Notes: generated by a model not told the origin, from the sequence alone. 64,000 bases of DNA from Salinimicrobium gaetbulicola (GCF_042676025.1 NZ_JBHTJP010000034.1:124001-188000), one strand, 5' to 3'; counted from the stretch's first letter, positions 27,438-35,477 are shown. Numbers and translations: made by a program.

Positions 27438-27455
27438 ACATTTTATTTGAACAAC

Positions 27456-28088
27456 TTATTTTTCAGAGGCATTGGCTTTCTCCAGCAACCTAATTGCCTC
27501 CTTATCTTGTACTGCTGAAAAATCTTCATAAAATTGCCCTACCCCGCTGAAATAGATCGGAGCCTCTAGATAAATGACTTCATCAATAAGAGGTGAGCTC
27601 TTGAGCATTTCAATAGTTCGGGGTGGGGCAACCGGTGTGGCCACGACAATCCCTTTGGGATTGGCTTTTCCAACCAATTGTACTGTAGCCATCATAGTGC
27701 TTCCTGTCGCGATCCCGTCATCTACAATGATCACCCATTTACCGGTAAGGTCATGGGGTTTAGTAATTGAATAATATTCCTGGTTTCTCGCTTTCACCAC
27801 CTCCCTCACCCGCTCAATTTCCTGCTCAAGATATTCCTTTGAAACGTGAGCTTCCGGGTTTATAAAATAGCCCTGAGAGCTAAGAGCCCCCACAGCATAT
27901 TCCGGATTATTTGGATGGCCTAATTTTTTAGTGATAGCAACATCTAACGGTGCTTTAAGCGATTTGGCAATGATAAAACCCAAAGGCAGTCCGCCACGAG
28001 GAATTGCCAGGACTACAACCTCTTTATCCTTATAACTTTCGAGTTTAAGGGCAAGTTCTTCTCCTGCCTGATCCCTGTCTAAAAACAT
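27456..28088 (-). CDS. Phosphoribosyltransferase family protein
   Basis: A 210-residue type I phosphoribosyltransferase fold. The PRPP-binding motif is VIIVDDGIATGSTM at about residues 115-128, and VLAIPRGGLPLG near the N-terminus is typical of the stand-alone PRTases found next to hydrolases and erythromycin esterases. The base substrate is unknown. It is 3 bp after an alpha/beta hydrolase gene in the same operon. Similar PRTase/hydrolase units occur in the mycobacterial DosR regulon (family knowledge). Confidence 0.85.
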   Translation of the reverse strand: MFLDRDQAGEELALKLESYKDKEVVVLAIPRGGLPLGFIIAKSLKAPLDVAITKKLGHPNNPEYAVGALSSQGYFINPEAHVSKEYLEQEIERVREVVKARNQEYYSITKPHDLTGKWVIIVDDGIATGSTMMATVQLVGKANPKGIVVATPVAPPRTIEMLKSSPLIDEVIYLEAPIYFSGVGQFYEDFSAVQDKEAIRLLEKANASEK

Positions 28089-28091
28089 CTT

Positions 28092-28724
28092 TTATAAATA
28101 AGTTTTGAACCAATCTGCTGTCAAATCTGCTACTTTGTCTAATGCTCCTTCCTCCTCAAACAAATGTGTAGCCCCAGGTATTATTTCCATTTCTTTAGTT
28201 CCAGATATTTGTTCAATTGCGGTTTGGTTTAACTGTAAGACCACCTCATCTTTTTCACCCACTATAAATAAAGTAGGTGCCTCAAGCATCTGAAGGCTTT
28301 CCTGTGCCATATCGACCCTACCTCCCCTGGAAACGACCGCTTTAATTTCTTCATGAAGATTTGCTGCTGCCCTTAAGGCTGAGGCCGCTCCTGTACTGGC
28401 ACCAAAAATTCCAAAATTTAAATTGCCTGTGTTGGTTTGCTTTTTTAGCTGAAGGGTAACCTCAATAAGCCTTTGGGTCAATAGATCTATATTGAAGCGG
28501 TTTTCATAAATGAGATCTTCTTTTTCGGTAAGCAGGTCAAAAAGTAGTGTTCCTAGATTATTTCGGTTCAAAACTGAAGCAACGTAATTATTGCGTGAGC
28601 TTAACCTACTGCTTCCGCTGCCATGAGAAAATATTACAAGACCCGAAGCATTTTCAGGAATGACCAGGATACCTGGAAGCGATAGGTCCTTCAACTTGAT
28701 CCATATTTCATCCTGATGTTTCAT
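28092..28724 (-). CDS. Alpha/beta hydrolase (dienelactone-hydrolase-like)
   Basis: A 210-residue alpha/beta hydrolase. The nucleophile elbow is FGASTGAASAL with the Ser in GASTG, the catalytic Asp is likely in VGEKDEVV, and the His in PGATHLFEEEGAL. The oxyanion region is VIFSHGSGSSRLSSRN. No signal peptide is present. It forms a two-gene operon with the phosphoribosyltransferase; such pairs recur across bacteria but their function is not established. The promoter appears to be the CRP/FNR-type site at 28818-28829. Confidence 0.85.
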   Translation of the reverse strand: MKHQDEIWIKLKDLSLPGILVIPENASGLVIFSHGSGSSRLSSRNNYVASVLNRNNLGTLLFDLLTEKEDLIYENRFNIDLLTQRLIEVTLQLKKQTNTGNLNFGIFGASTGAASALRAAANLHEEIKAVVSRGGRVDMAQESLQMLEAPTLFIVGEKDEVVLQLNQTAIEQISGTKEMEIIPGATHLFEEEGALDKVADLTADWFKTYL

Positions 28725-28786
28725 ATGAAATGTTCAGTAAAAATTATTTTTTAAAAAATATTCTATGAAAAATTCCCTTCTTATCT

Positions 28787-28829
28787 TAAATTTATTGAAT
28801 ATCAATATTTTACAAAATGACATCGGTCA
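28787..28829 (-). promoter_or_regulatory. CRP/FNR-type promoter of the hydrolase/phosphoribosyltransferase operon
   Basis: TGA-catcgg-TCA at 28818-28829 with -7 element TAAATTTA on the minus strand (28794 down to 28787), distance 29.5 bp. It lies back to back with the next site, 19 bp away centre to centre. Confidence 0.6.
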
Positions 28830-28836
28830 GGAATAG

Positions 28837-28879
28837 TGACCAATGTCATTTTATGAGGTCAATGAATAAACTAATTTTA
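28837..28879 (+). promoter_or_regulatory. CRP/FNR-type promoter of the helical-protein gene
   Basis: TGA-ccaatg-TCA at 28837-28848 with -7 element TAATTTTA at 28872-28879, distance 29.5 bp. The expected start near 28884 lies after the in-frame ATGs at 28817, 28853 and 28862, and so favours translation from ATG 28898. Confidence 0.6.
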
Positions 28880-28897
28880 AAGAAACTCAGAATAGCA

Positions 28898-29332
28898 ATG
28901 GACACTTATAATACAGAATTCAATAAGGATGATCCCCATCCCGGCAACTGGGAAAAAATGTACGTTTTGGTGCGTTACTGGAGGTCTGATCTAGAGTTTT
29001 ATTTAGAAGACCTCAACTTTCTAACCAAGTTGGTAAAAAAGTATTCTATCTGGGTAAAACGGACTGATAATTCTGAAGAAGTTGAAAAAATGTCTGCAGA
29101 ACTTCAGGATATTATTCGTCACGGTAAAGCTTTAAAAGCAAAATTAGAAGAACATCAAAGTAAGCTTGCCGGGTTAATAGATCATAAGTCAAACAATTCT
29201 GAAGTCACTGAAATAGAACACGAGGCTCTGGAAAACGAGATTTCTGAATTCGTTAAGAACTTCAGGGCAAACAGGAGAAATGTCTTTAAAGTATCAGAAA
29301 AAGTACTGGATTCAGAGAATCTATCTATTTAA
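28898..29332 (+). CDS. Small helical protein of a three-member family, unknown function
   Basis: A 144-residue, wholly helical, charged protein without signal or membrane segments. I choose ATG 28898 because earlier in-frame ATGs fall in operator or promoter DNA. The pattern W-x2-[DE]-L-x-[FY]-x2-[DE]-[DE]-x2-F-[LF] (WRSDLEFYLEDLNFL) is shared with the proteins at 41936-42367 and 42381-42824, which also have the same length and helix layout. It may be a four-helix bundle. The promoter places it in the stress regulon; I recognise no known function. Confidence 0.65.
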   Translation: MDTYNTEFNKDDPHPGNWEKMYVLVRYWRSDLEFYLEDLNFLTKLVKKYSIWVKRTDNSEEVEKMSAELQDIIRHGKALKAKLEEHQSKLAGLIDHKSNNSEVTEIEHEALENEISEFVKNFRANRRNVFKVSEKVLDSENLSI

Positions 29333-29358
29333 GGAGCAACAACAATTCAATTTGCTCA

Positions 29359-29399
29359 TGATACTTTCATGATCTGCCGGTTTGCAATTTTTAAATTAA
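29359..29399 (+). promoter_or_regulatory. Imperfect CRP/FNR-like site before the Mla operon
   Basis: TGA-tactt-TCA (5-bp spacer) at 29359-29369 is followed by TAAATTAA at 29392-29399. The half-sites match the other promoters, but spacer and distance (28 bp) are each about one base short. Tentative. Confidence 0.3.
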
Positions 29400-29418
29400 A
29401 AAATCTACCCCGGCTACA

Positions 29419-30198
29419 ATGAATACTAAATCTACTTTTTTAAAAAACATTTCTGGCTTCTTCATTGAAATAGGAGCTTTAGGGCGTTTTGCCGGAAGGT
29501 TTTTTAAAGAATTATTCTCCCGCCCATTTGAGTTCAGGGAATTCCTAAAACAAAGCTATGAAATGGGGAATAAATCCCTGCTTTTGGTAGGGGTTACAGG
29601 ATTTATTCTTGGCCTGGTTTTCACGCTACAGTCAAGACCCACATTAATGGAATTTGGGGCAGTCTCCTGGATGCCTTCTATGATAAGTATCTCAATTGTG
29701 AGAGAAATAGGCCCGGTGATTATTGCACTTATCTGTGCGGGGCGTATAGGATCGAGTATAGGTGCAGAGCTAGGCTCCATGCGTGTTACAGAACAGATCG
29801 ATGCCATGGAGGTTTCGGGTACCAACCCCTTTAAATTTTTAGTTGTTACAAGGATCCTTGCAGCAACTTTGATGTTGCCTTTATTGATCCTTATTGGAGA
29901 TCTTATCGCATTGGTAGGTTCTGCCATGGTTGAAAATGTAAAAGGAGGCGTTTCATTTATGCTTTATTTCAATGAAGTTTTTGAGGCGCTCAAATACAGC
30001 GACCTGCTTCCGGCAACTATCAAGTCTTTTTTCTTTGGATTTGCTATAGGTCTGGTAGGTTGTTTTAAAGGATATAACAGTAGTAAGGGAACCGAAGGTG
30101 TTGGAAAAGCTTCTAACTCAGCGGTTGTTTTTACCTCCCTACTACTCTTTATAATTGATTTCATAGCAGTTTTTGTTTCAGACATTATTTACGGGTAA
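29419..30198 (+). CDS. mlaE: MlaE-family ABC transporter permease
   Basis: A 259-residue MlaE/Ttg2B permease of an MCE-type lipid transporter. It has about five to six membrane helices, and the middle carries the family-typical EIGPVIIALICAGRIGSSIGAELGSM segment and MRVTEQIDAMEVSG. In the Mla pathway the permease dimer and its ATPase move phospholipids between the inner membrane and periplasm, to keep outer-membrane asymmetry. It is first in a three-gene operon, with the ATPase 1 bp after its stop codon. Confidence 0.92.
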   Translation: MNTKSTFLKNISGFFIEIGALGRFAGRFFKELFSRPFEFREFLKQSYEMGNKSLLLVGVTGFILGLVFTLQSRPTLMEFGAVSWMPSMISISIVREIGPVIIALICAGRIGSSIGAELGSMRVTEQIDAMEVSGTNPFKFLVVTRILAATLMLPLLILIGDLIALVGSAMVENVKGGVSFMLYFNEVFEALKYSDLLPATIKSFFFGFAIGLVGCFKGYNSSKGTEGVGKASNSAVVFTSLLLFIIDFIAVFVSDIIYG

Positions 30199-30199
30199 G

Positions 30200-30973
30200 A
30201 TGGAAACCAATACCGAACATACTAATACTACCAGCATTTCGAAAAAAGAACCGGTTATCCGAATCAAAAATCTGTGCAAAAGATTCGGTGACCAGGTGGT
30301 ATTGGATAATTTCAATATGGAGTTGTATGAAGGAGAAAACTTAGTGTTAATGGGTAAATCAGGTTCCGGAAAATCAGTTATGATCAAGTGTATGGTAGGC
30401 CTCATGGAACCTGACAGTGGTGAAATTGAGGTTTTAGGCAAGAATATCCTGGAATTGCATCATCAGGAAATGGATATGCTTAGAGCAGAGATCGGATTCC
30501 TGTTTCAGGGAAGCGCCTTATATGATTCCATGACAGTTCAGGAGAACCTTGAGTTTCCGTTAAGACATCATAAAAAGAAATTTTCAGGAATCAATACAGA
30601 CGCATTAGTCCAGGAGGCTTTGGAAAATGTTCATTTGGAAAAAACCAAAGAATTTATGCCCGCTGAACTTTCCGGAGGAATGCAACGCAGGATAGCGCTG
30701 GCAAGGGCACTGATCTTAAAACCAAAGATCATACTTTATGATGAACCTACTACAGGATTGGATCCTATTACGGCTAAAGAGATCATTCTTCTTATGATGG
30801 AAATTCAGAAAAAATTCAAAACCTCCTCCCTCATCATAACGCATGATGTTGACTGTGCAAGGGTTATTTCTAACCGAATGATCCTGTTGCTGGAACAAAC
30901 AAATTATGCCGAAGGCACTTTTCAGGAATTATCAAGCTCCTCAGATCCTAAGGTCCAGGCCTTCTTTAAATAA
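30200..30973 (+). CDS. mlaF: MlaF-family ABC transporter ATP-binding protein
   Basis: A protein of about 257 residues with Walker A GKSGSGKSV, signature LSGGMQRRIALARAL and Walker B IILYDEPTTGLDP, the last being the hallmark of the MlaF/Ttg2A subgroup. I take ATG 30200, which comes just after the permease stop; a TTG 27 bp upstream would overlap the permease gene. An N-terminal tail of about 20 residues rich in Thr and Glu precedes the domain. It would energise MlaE at the inner membrane. Confidence 0.92.
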   Translation: METNTEHTNTTSISKKEPVIRIKNLCKRFGDQVVLDNFNMELYEGENLVLMGKSGSGKSVMIKCMVGLMEPDSGEIEVLGKNILELHHQEMDMLRAEIGFLFQGSALYDSMTVQENLEFPLRHHKKKFSGINTDALVQEALENVHLEKTKEFMPAELSGGMQRRIALARALILKPKIILYDEPTTGLDPITAKEIILLMMEIQKKFKTSSLIITHDVDCARVISNRMILLLEQTNYAEGTFQELSSSSDPKVQAFFK

Positions 30974-30979
30974 CATATT

Positions 30980-31969
30980 ATGAGAAACAGAAATCCACAA
31001 AATCTAAAACTCGGAATATTTATACTATTAGGTATAAGCATTTTTGTTCTTGCTGTTTATTTTATTGGCAACCGTCAGAATCTTTTTGGCAGCAATACTC
31101 GCGTCTATTCTGTTTTTAAGAATGTGAATGGTCTGCAGAATGGAAATAATGTACGTTTTGCCGGGGTCACCGTGGGTACGGTCAAGGGTATTGATATAGT
31201 TAATGACACCAGCATTGTTGTTTCCATGATGATCTCGGAAAAAACAATCCACCTAATTAAAAAGAACACCCAGGCTACAATAAGTTCAGATGGTTTGGTT
31301 GGGAGTATGGTGGTAAATCTTATTCCCGGGGATTCTTCAGGTTATCCTCGTATAAAACCCGGTGATACCATTGAATCCATCAGTAAAATCGCGACCGCCG
31401 ACATGTTGACAACTCTTAATACTACTAATGAAAATGCTGCTTTGCTAACGGCTGACCTATTAAAGATCACCAATGCGATTAATAAAGGGGAAGGAACATT
31501 GGGAGCCCTTATTAAAGATGAAGAAATGTCTTCTGACGTGAAAGAAAGTATAAAAAGTTTAAAAACTCTAACCGCTCAAGCTTCAAGCAGTATAAGAAAA
31601 TTCAACGGTATCCTTTCATCCATTAACTTAGACGAAAGTGTCGCTGGCGTACTGTTAAATGATACGGTCGCAGGACAAAATGTATCACAAATGATCCAGG
31701 ATCTTAATAAATCTGTAGAAGAAATAAACTTAATGACCTCAAACCTAAGAGAATTTTCCGAAGACCTTAAAACAGGGGAAGGTGCATTAAACTACCTGGT
31801 CAATGATACTACTTTCGTGAAGAATCTTGACGCTACTCTTGAAAATGCCGAAAGTGCCAGTAAGAAACTTGAACAAAACATGGATGCTTTAAAACACAAT
31901 TTCCTGTTTAGAGGTTATTTCAAGAAACTGGAACGAAAAATGGCCAGGGAAGAAAAAAAAGACAGGTAG
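30980..31969 (+). CDS. mlaD: MlaD-family MCE-domain protein
   Basis: A 329-residue protein with one N-terminal membrane anchor (about 11-30, LGIFILLGISIFVLAVYFIG) and an MCE domain (about 38-120, with NGLQNGNNVRFAGVTVGTV). A long helical C-terminal part with repeated low-complexity segments (NKGEGTLGALIKDEEM, LKTGEGALNYLVNDTTF) may form a tube or bind lipids. It follows the ATPase by 6 bp. This is the compact Bacteroidota Mla set without MlaB or MlaC in the window. Confidence 0.9.
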   Translation: MRNRNPQNLKLGIFILLGISIFVLAVYFIGNRQNLFGSNTRVYSVFKNVNGLQNGNNVRFAGVTVGTVKGIDIVNDTSIVVSMMISEKTIHLIKKNTQATISSDGLVGSMVVNLIPGDSSGYPRIKPGDTIESISKIATADMLTTLNTTNENAALLTADLLKITNAINKGEGTLGALIKDEEMSSDVKESIKSLKTLTAQASSSIRKFNGILSSINLDESVAGVLLNDTVAGQNVSQMIQDLNKSVEEINLMTSNLREFSEDLKTGEGALNYLVNDTTFVKNLDATLENAESASKKLEQNMDALKHNFLFRGYFKKLERKMAREEKKDR

Positions 31970-31971
31970 TA

Positions 31972-32014
31972 TGATGACGGTCATAACCTGAAAGTTAGAT
32001 CCTTATTACTTTTA
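31972..32014 (+). promoter_or_regulatory. CRP/FNR-type promoter of a universal stress gene
   Basis: TGA-tgacgg-TCA at 31972-31983 with -7 element TACTTTTA at 32007-32014, distance 29.5 bp, directly after the mlaD stop. Confidence 0.65.
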
Positions 32015-32033
32015 GGTTGTTAAATATGAAGTC

Positions 32034-32852
32034 ATGAAAAAAATCATCTACGCCACCGATTATTCTTCCGGCTCTGTGGCAGCCTTAAAGTATGCCGTTT
32101 CATTAGGCGAATTAATCAGAGAAGATGTAATTGTACTTCATATATATGATCCTGAAGAAGAACATTCGGCTGAGGGAAAGCAAGCTGCTAGAAAAAAACA
32201 CCAGGAAAATTTAGCCTCATTTTGCAAAGAGAACCTTGGAGAAATTTACCATTCTTCAGACCTTTCATACGCCGCTATAAAGGGGTCTAATGTTTCTGAA
32301 GCCATCCTGGAATTTGTGAGAGACATCAATATTCATATGATCGTGATGGGTGCTTGCGGAACCAGTACTATTAAAGAAATGTTCCTGGGAAGTACCACCA
32401 AACATATGAGTGATATTTCTCCTTTCCCGGTACTTGCCGTTCCTCCTTCATTCGAACTGGGTAAACTGGAATCTGTGATGTTCTCCAGCTTGTTTCGAAA
32501 AGAAGATGTTGGACATCTAGAAGACCTCATTCATATTTTAAATCCTGCCAAACCTGAGATAAATATTGTTCACATCACCCACAAAGATGAGCCCGTGGCC
32601 AGTACTGCTATGGAAGGATTTAAGGATCTGGTGGAACGAAAAATCGATTATTCTGAACTTAAATTCCATTCCATACATTCAGATCATGTGTATCAATCCC
32701 TGGAAAATGCCATAGAAGATATGGTTCCAGATCTGGTTGTAATGCCAAATCTTAAGGAAAAAAATGAAGTAGATAAAGTGATCATTAGAGATAAGATAAA
32801 GAAGATGCAGTCCTGTACCAAAATCCCGATCCTCACTTTTTCATCTAATTAA
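32034..32852 (+). CDS. Universal stress protein, tandem UspA domains
   Basis: A 272-residue two-domain universal stress protein. Domain 1 (about 1-140) starts MKKIIYATDYSSGSVAALKYA and has the glycine-rich loop MGACGTSTIKEMFLGSTTKHM and then FPVLAVP. Domain 2 is degenerate. It is more distant from the three clustered genes at 36.6-39.2 kb than those are from each other. It has its own CRP/FNR-type promoter. Confidence 0.88.
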   Translation: MKKIIYATDYSSGSVAALKYAVSLGELIREDVIVLHIYDPEEEHSAEGKQAARKKHQENLASFCKENLGEIYHSSDLSYAAIKGSNVSEAILEFVRDINIHMIVMGACGTSTIKEMFLGSTTKHMSDISPFPVLAVPPSFELGKLESVMFSSLFRKEDVGHLEDLIHILNPAKPEINIVHITHKDEPVASTAMEGFKDLVERKIDYSELKFHSIHSDHVYQSLENAIEDMVPDLVVMPNLKEKNEVDKVIIRDKIKKMQSCTKIPILTFSSN

Positions 32853-32858
32853 GCGGTT

Positions 32859-32945
32859 AAGAGCTGTCCTGATTAATATGTACACCGTCCTGTAATGAAA
32901 TGAGAGGAGGTGTCAATAAAATTTCCCGGCAGCTCTTTTTTTATT
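32859..32945. terminator. Possible structured terminator between convergent genes
   Basis: AAGAGCTG at 32859-32866 pairs with CAGCTCTT at 32930-32937, followed by a T run; an inner ACACC/GGTGT pair (32882-32886 with 32909-32913) narrows the long loop. A long-range stem is less certain than a simple hairpin. Confidence 0.4.
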
Positions 32946-33504
32946 GGACAATGAACTTGCCTTGCATTTGAACGTAATGTCCCGGGAAGCTGCAAATGAA
33001 GTCATAGGTGCCAGTGGCCGGGGCGTTAAACTCTATTGAAGTTTCCTCTCCTCCTCCAATCATTTCGGTATGAGCGATCACTTTATCGGTAGCTTCTGGA
33101 ATATATTCGTTTTCTTTTGCAGAACTGGCTTTCTGGGCAAACTCGGGTATATTAGTACCTTGCTTCAATAAGACAAAATTATGCCCCATAACATTTTCCT
33201 CCAGTTGGCCTACATGCCTGAGAGTCAGTTTTACCCTTTGCCCGGCTTTTACCCTGATCTCTTTTAAATTAAATTTCATTTGATCATCTCCGGTAATAAT
33301 AACCTCGACCATTCCATTGCTTTGCAAAGAGTCATTTGCTGTAGTAGAGGTGTCAGCCTCATATAACTGCTCATCATTTTCGATCGCTTCAATACTGCTA
33401 TTGTCATCGCCTATTTTTATTCTTTCCTCTTCCTTTTTTTCATCCGCGCAACTTGCAAAAACCACAAGAATCAGTAAGGCCAGTAATCTTTTTACATTTT
33501 TCAT
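32941..33504 (-). CDS. Azurin-like blue copper lipoprotein
   Basis: A 187-residue protein. A lipoprotein signal (MKNVKRLLALLILVVFASC, lipobox Cys19) is followed by an acidic linker and an azurin domain (about 65-187). Copper ligands His108 (MGHNFVLL), Cys171, His176 and Met180 show the azurin spacing C-x4-H-x3-M. It may be an electron carrier anchored in the periplasm or on the outer membrane, for example to cytochrome oxidases or peroxidases. It is the last gene of a minus-strand operon with the TerB-like and zinc-ribbon genes. Confidence 0.9.
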   Translation of the reverse strand: MKNVKRLLALLILVVFASCADEKKEEERIKIGDDNSSIEAIENDEQLYEADTSTTANDSLQSNGMVEVIITGDDQMKFNLKEIRVKAGQRVKLTLRHVGQLEENVMGHNFVLLKQGTNIPEFAQKASSAKENEYIPEATDKVIAHTEMIGGGEETSIEFNAPATGTYDFICSFPGHYVQMQGKFIVQ

Positions 33505-33543
33505 ATTTCAATTTTAAAATTAGTCAGTGAATTTATTTACTAC

Positions 33544-33810
33544 CTAGAAAATGTTAGTCATCTTCCATCTCTTGAGATCAGGAAGGGATCTGATGATCTG
33601 CTGGGCTTCCTCCAGGCTTATTTCATTGTGTTCTTTTGCCATTTCCAGCAATCTTCGTTCCTGTTCATGAAGTGTAAGATGATGATCTGTATATTCGCCG
33701 TTTTTATAACAGTCTAAGCAATAATCATTGTTCTTACTTCCATCACGATTCGTCCCCCTTCTTTCCGCGGAAAAAGGGAAACCACAACTCTGGCATATAA
33801 GTGGTTTCAT
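33544..33810 (-). CDS. Small putative zinc-ribbon protein
   Basis: An 88-residue protein beginning MKPLICQSCGFPFS, with two CxxC pairs (CQSC and CLDC) in a zinc-ribbon layout, followed by a helical tail. The start at 33810 is chosen because the fold begins there and it lies 1 bp after the upstream stop; longer in-frame readings run back into the TerB-like gene. The function is unknown; similar small proteins are common in Bacteroidota. Confidence 0.78.
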   Translation of the reverse strand: MKPLICQSCGFPFSAERRGTNRDGSKNNDYCLDCYKNGEYTDHHLTLHEQERRLLEMAKEHNEISLEEAQQIIRSLPDLKRWKMTNIF

Positions 33811-33811
33811 G

Positions 33812-34228
33812 TTAATGATTAAATAAGGTTTGTAATTTGGCAAGCATAATAAGTTCTGATTTATTCTTATCCCTGAAAGCCGACGCGATCTCATTTGAAG
33901 TGACCATCAGGTCTTCCTTGGTGGAGTCCGGAAAAAGCTCCTTATGATCCTTATAAAAATCTGCAAACCTTTCGAAAGAATCTTCTGCTTCAGGTTTGTT
34001 TGCATCTAACCAGTCAAACACAATTTCAATTTGTAAGGCAGAATCAGTTCCATAAACGTCTTTTGAACGATCTCTTTTCATCCATTCTTTCTCCACCACC
34101 TCTTTTAATGCCTCTACTTCTTCTTTTCTTATTACGTGGTCTGCCGCGGCAACAGCATAGAAAAGCCTTCCCAAATTTTGGTAAAACTCTTCAGGTTGCG
34201 GAGATCGACTCATATTCATCATAATCAT
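33812..34228 (-). CDS. TerB-like domain protein
   Basis: A protein of about 138 residues (start among the closely spaced ATGs 34228, 34222, 34219 and 34213). The helical body FYQNLGRLFYAVAAADHVIRKEEVEAL resembles the tellurite-resistance TerB/DjlA fold, with conserved acidic residues following. A longer reading to 34321 is rejected: it crosses the operator at 34279-34290 and the -7 element. It is first in an operon with a zinc-ribbon gene and azurin. The role is not known. Confidence 0.72.
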   Translation of the reverse strand: MIMMNMSRSPQPEEFYQNLGRLFYAVAAADHVIRKEEVEALKEVVEKEWMKRDRSKDVYGTDSALQIEIVFDWLDANKPEAEDSFERFADFYKDHKELFPDSTKEDLMVTSNEIASAFRDKNKSELIMLAKLQTLFNH

Positions 34229-34247
34229 TCTTTGCTGTTTGCCTATT

Positions 34248-34290
34248 GAAAGGTACTTTTCCAGAGAGGAAATTTTCATGACAAATATCA
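34248..34290 (-). promoter_or_regulatory. CRP/FNR-type promoter of the terB-like/azurin operon
   Basis: TGA-caaata-TCA at 34279-34290 with -7 element TACCTTTC on the minus strand (34255 down to 34248), distance 29.5 bp. The expected start is near 34243. Confidence 0.68.
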
Positions 34291-34430
34291 TTTTTAACAG
34301 GTGAAAATCTTTATTATCCACAGGATACTGCGTATATTTATAGAAAGTTTCCTGTTCATAAGAGCTTCAGGAACTCCATTTTTTCAGCCGCCCCAAATAA
34401 GTTTTTTTAAGCTTACCATAAGATGCTGTT

Positions 34431-35477
34431 ATGAAAAAAAAGGTACTTCTCATAGAAGATGATAAAACTCTCCTCGAAAATACCCGGGACCTCCTTGAAT
34501 TTGCCCATTATGATGTTCTGACAGCCCAAAATGGAAAAATTGGAGTACAGATGGCTCGTGAAAAACTTCCAGATATCATCGTATCAGATATTATGATGCC
34601 TGAGCTGAACGGTTACCAGGTCTTTGAAGCTTTAAAAGAAGATCCTGCGACAGAAAGAATCCCATTTATTTTCATTTCAGTAAAAAGAGATCAGACAGAT
34701 ATCCGCAAGGGAATGAATTTAGGTGCAGATGATTACATCACTAAACCTTTTAAGGAAGATGACCTTCTAACCTCCATAGAAAGCAGGTTGGCAAAATCTC
34801 AAATCCTCAGGGAAAGAAACGGAAACAAGGTTAATCATAGTGAGAAATCAATTTTAAATCTTGATCAATTACGTTCTTATTTTAGAAACTACGGCGAATA
34901 TATTGAAGTAGAGAAAAATGAGGAAATCTACAGGGAAGGCCGGCATGCATCATACATCTACCTTGTAGAAGAAGGACTTATAAAGATCTTCAGACTGGAT
35001 GAATACGGGAAAGAGCTGATAACCTGGTTGTCTAAAAAAGACGATATTTTAGGATTCTATAGTTTTAAGATCCCAACCCAATATCCTGAAACGGCCGAAG
35101 CACTTGAAACCACAAAGTTATTTAGAATTTCTTCTGAAGAGTTTATTCATACCTTGTTAAAGAGTCAGGAATTAACGGTGGAATTTGCACAACTAATTTC
35201 TGAAAATCTATCCATTTTAAAAACTCACCTTTTAGAAATGGCTTATGGGTCGGTATTGAAAAAGACTACCAATACAATTCTTGAATTTGCTGAAAAAATA
35301 CAAAGTGATCCGGAAGAATTTATAAGGATCTCCCGAAGTGATCTTGCCAGTGTAGCAGGTATCTCAACAGAAAGTTTTATACGAAGTTTATCCTGTCTTA
35401 AAAAAGAAGGTTTGATAGATATTATAGGGAGGGATATCAAGATCCTGAACCTTCAAAAACTTCATAGCATTCGATAA
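34431..35477 (+). CDS. Receiver-CRP/FNR fusion transcriptional regulator
   Basis: A 348-residue regulator. A receiver domain (about 1-120) has phospho-Asp53 in SDIMMPELNG and KPF near 104-106. A cyclic-nucleotide-binding-like domain (about 140-270) and a CRP-type helix-turn-helix (about 300-340) follow. The recognition helix STESFIRSLSCL keeps the Glu and Arg that in CRP/FNR read TGA half-sites. The cysteine cluster of FNR is absent (the only Cys I see is in the HTH), and the sequence YPETAEALE replaces the arginine-containing cAMP motif of CRP. Control by phosphorylation is therefore likely. No kinase is present in this window. It is the best candidate for the activator of the TGA-N6-TCA promoters. 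Confidence 0.9.
   Translation: MKKKVLLIEDDKTLLENTRDLLEFAHYDVLTAQNGKIGVQMAREKLPDIIVSDIMMPELNGYQVFEALKEDPATERIPFIFISVKRDQTDIRKGMNLGADDYITKPFKEDDLLTSIESRLAKSQILRERNGNKVNHSEKSILNLDQLRSYFRNYGEYIEVEKNEEIYREGRHASYIYLVEEGLIKIFRLDEYGKELITWLSKKDDILGFYSFKIPTQYPETAEALETTKLFRISSEEFIHTLLKSQELTVEFAQLISENLSILKTHLLEMAYGSVLKKTTNTILEFAEKIQSDPEEFIRISRSDLASVAGISTESFIRSLSCLKKEGLIDIIGRDIKILNLQKLHSIR

Noticed and set aside
28817..28897. In-frame ATGs before 28898 for the helical protein
   Set aside because: The first lies in a palindrome and the others lie before the expected transcription start.
33811..33894. Longer reading of the zinc-ribbon protein
   Set aside because: It would overlap the coding end of the TerB-like gene; the zinc-ribbon begins at MKPLICQ.
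34213..34321. Longer N-terminus for the TerB-like protein
   Set aside because: It crosses the operator and the -7 element; the fold begins after the ATG cluster near 34213-34228.
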